Source of the DNA: Sphingomonadales bacterium | GTDB taxonomy: Bacteria > Pseudomonadota > Alphaproteobacteria > Sphingomonadales > Sphingomonadaceae | Direction of reading: 5' to 3' | NCBI GenBank assembly: GCA_028868335.1 | Contig: JAGWUU010000049.1 | Location: forward strand, 1 to 13,963 | Length of the DNA: 13,963 bases | Part shown: in pieces, positions 1-5,942 of the stretch | How the letters are laid out: each line of letters starts with the position of its first letter | Numbering within the stretch: position 1 is the first letter of the stretch | Position numbers and translations under genes: made by a program | The notes under the pieces: model-generated | Seen by the model: the letters and a program-made list of their open reading frames with translations, nothing else | Database searches by the model: none | What the model was told of the DNA's origin: nothing

Positions 1-2280
1 AACGCCGATACGCTGCGCAAGTCCGGCTTCTCGGACATGAACGACATCGACAAGATCGCCCCGGTGGTTCAGGTCAACCAGGACCAGGGCACGGTCAAGG
101 TCACCGTCCGCGGCATTGGCACCACGTCGGGCGACGAGGCACAGGACACCTCGGTCGTGGTCAATATCGACGGTGAATACCTCAACCGCCCGAACGTGAT
201 GGGCATGTCGCTGTTCGACATGGGCCGGGTCGAGGTGCTGCGCGGCCCCCAGGGCACGCTTTACGGTCGCAACTCGACCGGCGGCGCGATCAATTTCATC
301 ACCCGCAAACCGGGCAAGGAGTTTGGCGTCAACGCCTCGGCCAGCTATGGCAACTTCAACGCGATCCGCCTTGACGGCGGCGTCGACCTGCCGCTGGGCA
401 GCAACGCCGCGGTGCGCGTCGCGGGCTTCTACGAGGACCGCGACGGCTATACCAGCCACCCCGCTCAACCCGCCTTCTTCGTTTTCCCAAGCTATGCCGC
501 GGGCCGATCTGACGACAACCACGCCTATGGCGGCCGCGTCTCGTTGCGCCTCGATCCGACCGACAAGCTCTCGATCAATGTCGCGGGCGAATACGCCAAG
601 CGCAGCTTCACCCCCGGGATCTTCGCGGCGGGCGACCTCAACGGCGCGGGCAACGGCCCGACTGGCGGAGGCTGCAACAATGGCTTCACCCGCGTAGCCC
701 CGGCCTATCCGCAGGTACTGTGCGTTCCGTCGAACACCAACCTGCTCAGCAGCGTCAACCGTGACAGTTATGCTGCGCCATTTTATGGCATCGGCCACGT
801 CAGCGCGGAAACCTGGGCCGTGCGAGGGCGGGTGGCCTACGAATTCAGCGACGCGGCGACGCTCAGCTACATCGGCGGTTACCGCAAATACACCGGCGAC
901 CCGAATAGCCGCCTGACCCTCCCGACCATCTATCAGTCATTCAGCTTCCAGGACGAAGCGCAGACCCATAGCCACGAACTGCGGCTCAACGGCAAGATCA
1001 GCGGTGTGATCTACCAGATCGGCGGGTTCTACTTCCGCGAGAAGCAGGCGCGCGAAAGCGGCTTCTTGCTGCCGAGCTTCATCTTCGGCACGGCGCCGTT
1101 CACCCCAACTGGCGCCCCGACCCCCGGCACGTTCCTCAGCTATTTCGGCCGCTACGTTACGTCGGAGAGCAAGTCGGCCTTCGGGCAGATCGAAATTCCG
1201 CTGGGCGCAACCCTGACGGCCGTCGGCGGGCTTCGCTACACCGATGAAAAGCGCGACGCGCTCTATCTCAACGGGTCGCCGTTCGTGATCTACAACACGG
1301 CTTACCCGATAGCCGGTCGTCCGGATTGCACCGGGATCGGAACCTGCATCGTGGGCGGCCCCAACCCGGCGCTGTTCGCGTCGGGAGCGGTGCGCCCGAA
1401 CATCAACACCTTGGGCGCGCAACGGCTACCGCTCGGAAGCTCGGATAACAAGCTGACCTGGCTGGCCGGTCTCAACTACAAGCCGAGCCCCGACACCCTG
1501 GTCTTCGCCAAGGTCTCGACAGGATTCAAGGGCGGCGGGTTCGATTCGGTCGGAACCTACAAACCGGAGACCAACACTGCCTACGAAGCGGGCTGGAAGC
1601 AGACCTTCGGCGATCATCGCCAGCACCAGTTCAACCTAGGCGCGTTCTATTACGACTACCGCGACCTTCAGGTTTCGGTGCTGCTCGACACCGCGGTCGG
1701 CGGTCAGACGTTCAACGCCGGCAAGGCGAAGATCTGGGGGATCGAGGCTTCGGGCAGCTTCCAGCTCGATGACAACACCAACTTCCACGCCTCGGTCAAC
1801 TATCTCAACGCCGAGTACAAAGAGCTGTTCGCGCAGTTCAACGTGTTCGATGTCAGCGGTGTGTTGAACGGCATCGGCGATCTCGATCCCACTACACCGG
1901 GCATTCAGCAGCCCAACTTCGCGGGCAACCGTCCGCCCTTCTCGCCGGATTGGATCATCACCGCCGGGCTGGACCACACCTTCCAACTCGGTTCGGCGGG
2001 CACGCTGACGGCGCGCGTCGACACCACCTTCAAGAGCAAGTACTTCACCGACTTCTACAACTACCGTGACGGTAGCCAGAAGGCGTTCACTCAGACCGAC
2101 CTGAGCCTTGAGTACAAACCGGAAGGCCGCAAGTTCTCGATCCTGGGCTTCGTCAAGAACCTCGAGAACATCCGCCCGCTGACCTACGGCAGCTTCATCT
2201 CGGCCGGGCCGGACGATGTGTTCAACTGGCAGTTCGGTGCGCCGCGCACCTATGGCGTGCGGGTTTCGGTCGACTTCTAG
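1..2280 (+). CDS. TonB-dependent outer-membrane receptor, 5'-truncated by the window edge
   Basis: The reading frame is open from base 1 and ends in TAG at 2278-2280, giving 759 residues of a TBDR, a 22-strand outer-membrane barrel energised by TonB-ExbBD for uptake of large or scarce ligands. The visible part begins inside the plug domain. It has the plug signatures VRGIGT (about residues 36-41) and LRGPQGTLYGRNSTGG with INFITRKP after it (about 80-104). The rest is barrel with alternating aromatic and hydrophobic strands and ends in VSVDF, the C-terminal Phe used by the Bam machinery. Signal peptide and TonB box are missing because they lie upstream; the Met at 37 is internal, since conserved plug sequence precedes it. 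The LYGRNSTGGAINF plug type is very common in sphingomonads and does not give the substrate. No other + strand gene follows before the terminator region, so it is the last gene of its transcript. Confidence 0.96.
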   Translation, partial: NADTLRKSGFSDMNDIDKIAPVVQVNQDQGTVKVTVRGIGTTSGDEAQDTSVVVNIDGEYLNRPNVMGMSLFDMGRVEVLRGPQGTLYGRNSTGGAINFITRKPGKEFGVNASASYGNFNAIRLDGGVDLPLGSNAAVRVAGFYEDRDGYTSHPAQPAFFVFPSYAAGRSDDNHAYGGRVSLRLDPTDKLSINVAGEYAKRSFTPGIFAAGDLNGAGNGPTGGGCNNGFTRVAPAYPQVLCVPSNTNLLSSVNRDSYAAPFYGIGHVSAETWAVRGRVAYEFSDAATLSYIGGYRKYTGDPNSRLTLPTIYQSFSFQDEAQTHSHELRLNGKISGVIYQIGGFYFREKQARESGFLLPSFIFGTAPFTPTGAPTPGTFLSYFGRYVTSESKSAFGQIEIPLGATLTAVGGLRYTDEKRDALYLNGSPFVIYNTAYPIAGRPDCTGIGTCIVGGPNPALFASGAVRPNINTLGAQRLPLGSSDNKLTWLAGLNYKPSPDTLVFAKVSTGFKGGGFDSVGTYKPETNTAYEAGWKQTFGDHRQHQFNLGAFYYDYRDLQVSVLLDTAVGGQTFNAGKAKIWGIEASGSFQLDDNTNFHASVNYLNAEYKELFAQFNVFDVSGVLNGIGDLDPTTPGIQQPNFAGNRPPFSPDWIITAGLDHTFQLGSAGTLTARVDTTFKSKYFTDFYNYRDGSQKAFTQTDLSLEYKPEGRKFSILGFVKNLENIRPLTYGSFISAGPDDVFNWQFGAPRTYGVRVSVDF

Positions 2281-2296
2281 GTTACAACGGGATTGC

Positions 2297-2328
2297 GGGA
2301 TGGCGGGGCAAGGCCGTCCCGCCATTCC
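2297..2328 (+). terminator. GC-rich hairpin after the first TBDR
   Basis: Bases 2297-2307 pair with 2318-2328 over 11 positions, including the perfect ATGGCGGG/CCCGCCAT and one G-T wobble, with a 10-base loop. It begins 17 bases after the TBDR stop. No clear T-run follows, so by itself it is a weak intrinsic terminator or a 3'-end-protecting stem. It lies between convergent genes and could act on both strands. Confidence 0.55.
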
Positions 2329-2344
2329 CCTTCCACTTCGCAGC

Positions 2345-2380
2345 AGGCGGGCCTTCTCGGGTCCGCCTGTTCGCGTTTTC
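2345..2380 (+). terminator. Candidate rho-independent terminator in the convergent gap
   Basis: AGGCGGGCCT (2345-2354) pairs with GGGTCCGCCT (2359-2368) over 10 positions with two G-T wobbles and a TCTC loop. GTTCGCGTTTT follows, a short imperfect T-tract that ends at the stop codon of the opposing gene. Together with the hairpin just upstream it would end transcription of the TBDR before it runs antisense into the 178-codon gene. Confidence 0.6.
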
Positions 2381-2915
2381 AGGTCAGGTCGGAAAAGGTC
2401 GCACCTGCGCCATAGAAGCGGACCGTACCGTCATGCGCTTCAGGTGCGGAAACCATTACGCAGAGCTGGACCCCGAAGCGGAGCGGCAACGGCTTGGCCA
2501 GAGCGATCTCGCTCAGTTGCCGGTCAGTGACCGGGCACCATTGGCGGAACGCGAGCTCGGGTTCGAAAGGCACCAGGATCGCCGCTGGACTGGTCAGGCG
2601 CGGGATCAGCTCGACCCGTTCCATCCCGCCGTGTTGTACCGTCATCCAGCCGATCGTCGCGCCATCGAGGCATTCCCACAACAGGCTGATCGACTGGAGC
2701 GAAAGCGGCCTGCCGTCCTGCTCAACCGGGGTGGGTAACGGAAAGTGGAACCACAGTGACTTACCCGCGCGAATGCGGAAGGCCGTGAAAAAGCCGCGGT
2801 AAAGGCCGCCCCCGTCGCTCCATTCCGCGCCGTCTATCGCGCCGAGGAAATCCGGCCCGCGCTCTTGCGGGACCACGGCGGCGGCGGGCACCCATAGGCG
2901 TTGCTCATGGCTCAC
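2379..2915 (-). CDS. Hypothetical protein, 178 aa, second gene of the thioredoxin-like operon
   Basis: I do not recognise a function. The frame is open up to 3029, but I place the start at GTG 2915-2913 (MSHEQRLWVP...). That start lies 4 nt after the TGA of the thioredoxin-like gene, and the open extension upstream reads through that gene's coding sequence as a low-complexity Arg/Pro/Ser frame. No ATG is available in frame near this point. The protein has no signal peptide or membrane segment and looks beta-rich and soluble: alternating hydrophobic strands, a WFHFPLPTPV core in the first half and VRFYGAGA near the C-terminus. The WFHFP-PTPV pattern reminds me of small beta-sandwich domains of unknown function (possibly DUF6623), but that is from memory and weak. 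Tight coupling to the thioredoxin-like gene suggests the two proteins work together or are needed in similar amounts. The stop overlaps the end of the terminator region. Confidence 0.8.
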   Translation of the reverse strand: MSHEQRLWVPAAAVVPQERGPDFLGAIDGAEWSDGGGLYRGFFTAFRIRAGKSLWFHFPLPTPVEQDGRPLSLQSISLLWECLDGATIGWMTVQHGGMERVELIPRLTSPAAILVPFEPELAFRQWCPVTDRQLSEIALAKPLPLRFGVQLCVMVSAPEAHDGTVRFYGAGATFSDLT

Positions 2916-2919
2916 CGGC

Positions 2920-3528
2920 TCAGCCCCACCAAGGATCCTTGCCCGGCCGCCACTTGATCGAACACCCGGCGCTAGGCACCTGCAGCTGGGGCGCGGGGCG
3001 CCCGGCGAGCAGCGCATCGACCGCTGCACGCATGTCCTCGCCGGTCACCGGGAGATCGGTCCGCTGTACCGGCGCACCCGGCACCGGTGGGTGCGGTAGC
3101 CTGGGCCGGCTCGAATCGAACTGCCCGGCATAGAACAGCGTGCGGTTCGGCCCATAGAGGAAGAAATCCGGCGTGCAGATCGCATTGTAGGCCAGTGCGA
3201 CGTCCTGGCTCTCGTCATGGAGATAGGGGAACGGCAAAGCATGATCACGCGCGAAGGCTTGCATGTGGGGGTAATCGTCCTCGGCAAATTCGGCCGGGTC
3301 GTTCGCGGAGATCGCCACGATCTGAAGCCCCCTGCCCGCATAGTCGCGGGCAAATTCGCACAAACCGTCCAGCATGTGCAGCACGACCGGACAGTGGTTG
3401 CAGATGAAGGCGACCAACAGGGCTGGCGCGTCGAATTCCTCCAGCCTGCGAAGTTCGCCTTGGGTGTCTCGAAGCGCGAAGCGCGGTGCCGGTTTGCCGT
3501 AGTCCAGTTGGCGTGACCACTTGAGCAT
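2920..3528 (-). CDS. Thioredoxin-fold protein of the AhpC/TSA (redoxin) type
   Basis: This is a 202-residue protein with a peroxiredoxin/thioredoxin-like fold, probably a thiol-disulfide oxidoreductase in the cytoplasm since no signal peptide is visible. The N-terminal GKPAPRFALRDTQG is the usual entry to an AhpC/TSA domain. FICNHCPVV gives a CxxC pair at C43 and C46 (CNHC followed by Pro), ICTPDFF supplies the expected cis-Pro (P120), and the tail AGCSIKWRPG (C189) is the conserved end of this subfamily. The start at 3528 has a good Shine-Dalgarno (AGGAGAG, 5-nt spacing). An out-of-frame ATG at 3533 sits immediately after the Shine-Dalgarno and is too close to be used. It is the first gene of a two-gene operon, divergent from the dehydrogenase operon. 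Its leader shares TCTAGAGGAG and GCAAATTC with the TBDR at 13575. The redox partner and substrate cannot be told from the sequence. Confidence 0.93.
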   Translation of the reverse strand: MLKWSRQLDYGKPAPRFALRDTQGELRRLEEFDAPALLVAFICNHCPVVLHMLDGLCEFARDYAGRGLQIVAISANDPAEFAEDDYPHMQAFARDHALPFPYLHDESQDVALAYNAICTPDFFLYGPNRTLFYAGQFDSSRPRLPHPPVPGAPVQRTDLPVTGEDMRAAVDALLAGRPAPQLQVPSAGCSIKWRPGKDPWWG

Positions 3529-3535
3529 CGCATCT

Positions 3536-3557
3536 CTCCTCTAGAAATAGAATTTGC
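3536..3557 (-). promoter_or_regulatory. Shared leader block, copy 1 (GCAAATTC-N4-TCTAGAGGAG)
   Basis: Read on the - strand, GCAAATTC (3557-3550), a 4-nt gap and TCTAGAGGAG (3545-3536) precede the thioredoxin-like start. The same two blocks with a 7-nt gap precede the TBDR start at 13575. The second block includes the Shine-Dalgarno sequence, so part of the match is functional constraint, but TCTAG and GCAAATTC are not explained by ribosome binding. Confidence 0.5.
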
Positions 3558-3562
3558 ATTCT
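3549..3562. promoter_or_regulatory. Inverted repeat AGAAT-TTGC-ATTCT, candidate operator
   Basis: Perfect 5-bp arms around a 4-bp spacer form a 14-bp dyad directly beside the overlapping candidate -10 hexamers. This is a typical size and position for a dimeric repressor or activator site that would serve both operons. No regulator gene is in the window, so the binding protein is unknown. Short dyads arise by chance, so the position is the main support. Confidence 0.4.
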
Positions 3563-3617
3563 GATAATACCGTTCGGCACGCGCTGCAAGAGCCGCGCGA
3601 TCGGGAGAGTTGACGCC

Positions 3618-4250
3618 ATGACGAAGAGACAGCCGGGTGGATGGGACCGCCGCGATTTCCTGGCGGGCGCGGCGCTGCTGGCGCTGGCCCTTGGGGTGCC
3701 CTTCGCAGCGGTCAAGCTCTCCGACCTACCCGCCGACCTGGTTCCGACCGCGCGCCAGAGGCAGTTGATGAAGGAGGTCAGTCAACTGGTGATCCCGCGC
3801 ACCGCCACCGCCGGGGCAGGCGAAGTCGGCACCGGCGATTTCGTGATCCTCGCTCTGGCTCATGGGCTGGAAGAGGCCCGCGCCGCCCTGCTGCAAGACG
3901 CGCCGCAATCGCTTCGGGCGCACCGCCGCGCCGACGGTTCGCTCGATCAGATGCGCTGGCTCGAAGCCGAACTCGATCATCGCGCGGGTGGTGATTTCCT
4001 TGATCAGGACGCCGCAGCCCGCAGTGCCGCGCTCGGCGCGCTCGATGCCGAAGCCTATGCTCACGGGGCGGACGGCCACCCTTGGCGTACGGTCAAGGCG
4101 CTCGTCCTGACTGGATACTACACCAGTGAAATTGGCGGTTCGAAGGAATTGCGCTTCGAACTGGTTCCCGGTCGCTATGACCCCGACCTGCCGGTCACGG
4201 CCCAGACGCGCGCGTATTCGAGCGACTGGACCGCGGTGGACTTCGGCTGA
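3618..4250 (+). CDS. Gluconate 2-dehydrogenase subunit 3 family protein (Tat-exported small subunit of a GMC dehydrogenase)
   Basis: This 210-residue protein is the small, non-catalytic subunit that partners flavoprotein sugar dehydrogenases. The N-terminus carries a twin-arginine signal (R11-R12 in WDRRDFLAG, then a hydrophobic stretch to about residue 30). The gluconate_2-dh3 domain spans about 43-205, with the family pattern around VSQLVIPRTATAGAGEVG and the C-terminal GYYTSEIGG...LVPGRYDPDLPV typical of glucoside-3-dehydrogenase-like small subunits. In characterised relatives this protein carries the catalytic subunit through the Tat pathway and stabilises it. The next gene encodes a GMC flavoprotein without its own signal, 11 nt downstream, which fits that role exactly. 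The start at 3618 has GGGAGAG 9-10 nt upstream and is the only start that retains the full Tat motif. First gene of the operon. Confidence 0.93.
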   Translation: MTKRQPGGWDRRDFLAGAALLALALGVPFAAVKLSDLPADLVPTARQRQLMKEVSQLVIPRTATAGAGEVGTGDFVILALAHGLEEARAALLQDAPQSLRAHRRADGSLDQMRWLEAELDHRAGGDFLDQDAAARSAALGALDAEAYAHGADGHPWRTVKALVLTGYYTSEIGGSKELRFELVPGRYDPDLPVTAQTRAYSSDWTAVDFG

Positions 4251-4261
4251 GGAGACAGGCG

Positions 4262-5941
4262 ATGGACTTCGATGCGATCGTCGTTGGCTCGGGCATCACC
4301 GGCGGCTGGGCAGCCAAGGAATTGACCGAGGCCGGGCTCAAGGTCCTATTGATCGAGCGCGGGCGCGAAATTCGCCACCAGCAGGACTACACGACCGAAA
4401 CCAAGACCCCGTGGGACATGCCCTTTCGCGGCGAGGGCGATCATGAACTCTATGCCCGCGAATACCCGGTGCAGATGCTCAACCGGCACTTCAACGAATA
4501 TACGCAAAGCCACTTCGTCAACGATGCGGAGAGCCCCTATTCCACCGCGCCAGGCACCGATTTCACCTGGTTCCGCTCCTATGGCCTGGGCGGCCGCTCG
4601 CTGACCTGGGGGCGGCAGGCCTATCGCTGGTCGGACTACGATTTCCGCGCCAACGCGCGCGACGGCCACGGCACCGACTGGCCGATACGCTATGCCGACC
4701 TTGCCTCGTGGTACGATCATGTCGAGGATTTCATCGGCGTATCCGGCGCGGCGGAAGGCCTCGCCCAGCTTCCTGACGGCCGGTTTCAGCCAGCGATGGC
4801 CCTCAACGCGGTCGAGCAACATGTCCGCCAGGTGATGAAAGACAACTGGCCCGAGCGCTGCCTGACGATCGGTCGCACCGCCAACCTGACGCAAGAGAAG
4901 GACGGCAGGGCCAAGTGCCAGAACCGCTCGATCTGCGCGCGCGGCTGTTCGTTCGGAGCCTATTTCTCGACCCAGTCGAGCACGCTTCCCGCCGCACAGA
5001 AAACCGGACGGCTGACCGTGGTGACCGATGCGGTGGTCGAGGCGATCGACTACGATCCTGACAACCACCGCGTCACCGGAGTACGTTATATCGACCGCAA
5101 GGGCGGCACCCGCAAGGCCGCCACCGCGCGGTTGGTGTTTCTCAACGCCGGGGCGTTCAATTCGGTCCACGTCCTGCTCAATTCGGCGAGCGAGGCCATG
5201 CCGAACGGCCTTGCCAATTCCAGCGGCGTGCTGGGCACCCACATCATGGACCATGCCAACACCCTGTCGGCGATGGCGCTGATGCCGGGGTTCGAGGGCC
5301 ATACCAGCTTCGGAAACCGCCCGACCGGGGTGATCGTCGCGCGCTATCGCAACATGGAGACGATGGACGGCGCGGGGCACAGCCGCGGCTATTCCTTCCA
5401 GGGCGGCGCGCTGCAAAGTACCTGGACCGCGGGCAAGCGCGAGGCCGGGATCGGTGCGGCGTACAAGGACAAGCTCCAGAAGCCGGGAATGTGGCGGATG
5501 GTGCTGGTGGGATTCGCTGACTGCGTGCCACGCGCCAGCAATCGCCTGACACTCGACCGCCGCCGGAGCGATGCCAATGGCCTGCCGCTGCTGAACATCG
5601 ACTTTGCCTTCGGCAAGGAGGAACTCGCCGCGCTGGCTCAGGCCAAGGCTGACGCCGCCGAGATGCTGACCAGGGCTGGCGGGCGAGTGCTGATGGGGTT
5701 CGACCGTCCCGGCGCAGGCGGCACCGCGATCCACGAAATGGGTGGGGCGCGGATGGGGAATGATCCAGCAACATCAGTACTCAACAAGTGGAGTCAGGCG
5801 CACGACGCAGCCAACCTGTTCGTCACCGATGGCGCGCAGATGAGTTCCAGCGCCTGCCAGAACCCTTCGCTGACCTACATGGCGCTGACCGCCCGGGCCT
5901 GCGCCACCGCGGTTTCGCAGCTTCGCGAAGGCAAGCTCTGA
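4262..5941 (+). CDS. GMC-family FAD-dependent oxidoreductase (catalytic subunit of a sugar/glycoside or alcohol dehydrogenase)
   Basis: This 559-residue flavoprotein opens with an FAD-binding Rossmann motif, VVGSGITGG (G9, G11, G14) with E32 for the ribose. The GMC signature GLGGRSLTWGR lies at 108-118, and a GMC_C domain ends the protein. The catalytic pair is visible: H491 in IHEMGGARMG and N534 in CQNPSLTYM. Their 43-residue spacing equals that of the two catalytic histidines of glucose oxidase. C219, C225 and C229 form a C-x5-C-x3-C cluster in the position where related bacterial FAD sugar dehydrogenases hold a [3Fe-4S] cluster, so an Fe-S relay is plausible. There is no signal peptide; export is probably by hitch-hiking on the Tat small subunit. 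AGGAG lies 7 nt before the ATG. A direct electron acceptor such as a multiheme cytochrome is not encoded nearby. The substrate cannot be deduced; oxidation of a glycoside, for example to a 3-keto form, is one possibility and an alcohol on an aglycone another. Confidence 0.94.
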   Translation: MDFDAIVVGSGITGGWAAKELTEAGLKVLLIERGREIRHQQDYTTETKTPWDMPFRGEGDHELYAREYPVQMLNRHFNEYTQSHFVNDAESPYSTAPGTDFTWFRSYGLGGRSLTWGRQAYRWSDYDFRANARDGHGTDWPIRYADLASWYDHVEDFIGVSGAAEGLAQLPDGRFQPAMALNAVEQHVRQVMKDNWPERCLTIGRTANLTQEKDGRAKCQNRSICARGCSFGAYFSTQSSTLPAAQKTGRLTVVTDAVVEAIDYDPDNHRVTGVRYIDRKGGTRKAATARLVFLNAGAFNSVHVLLNSASEAMPNGLANSSGVLGTHIMDHANTLSAMALMPGFEGHTSFGNRPTGVIVARYRNMETMDGAGHSRGYSFQGGALQSTWTAGKREAGIGAAYKDKLQKPGMWRMVLVGFADCVPRASNRLTLDRRRSDANGLPLLNIDFAFGKEELAALAQAKADAAEMLTRAGGRVLMGFDRPGAGGTAIHEMGGARMGNDPATSVLNKWSQAHDAANLFVTDGAQMSSSACQNPSLTYMALTARACATAVSQLREGKL

Positions 5942-5942
5942 G

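Larger units (their letters stand above)
3529..3617. promoter_or_regulatory. Divergent promoter region between the thioredoxin-like and dehydrogenase operons
   Basis: These 89 bases separate two divergent starts, so both promoters must lie here unless they reach into coding DNA. The stretch 3541-3570 is clearly AT-rich against GC-rich surroundings. On the + strand GATAAT (3563-3568) is a possible -10 for the dehydrogenase operon. On the - strand TATTAT lies at 3564-3569 and is a possible -10 for the thioredoxin-like operon. No convincing -35 stands out on either strand. The two possible -10 boxes overlap, so the two promoters would compete or be controlled together. Confidence 0.55.

Noticed and set aside
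37..2280. ATG at 37 as the true start of the first TBDR
   Set aside because: Bases 1-36 continue the plug domain in frame and a start at 37 would leave no signal peptide or TonB box, so the gene begins before the window.
1636..2325. 229-codon open frame antisense to the first TBDR
   Set aside because: Third-position GC effect; no ribosome-binding site or domain, and it overlaps conserved barrel sequence and the terminator hairpin.
2916..3029. ATG at 3029 as the start of the 178-aa hypothetical protein
   Set aside because: It would overlap the thioredoxin-like gene by 110 nt and add an Arg/Pro/Ser-rich segment typical of an out-of-frame shadow; the GTG at 2915 fits the operon spacing.
3045..3533. 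Alternative frame starting at ATG 3533
   Set aside because: The ATG directly abuts the Shine-Dalgarno and its translation is Arg/Ser/Thr-rich noise, whereas the frame from 3528 gives a clear thioredoxin fold.
4346..5734. Long open frame (462 codons) antisense to the GMC gene
   Set aside because: It is a shadow of GC-rich coding DNA: His/Arg/Ala/Gly-rich translation with no domain, opposite a well-supported FAD enzyme.
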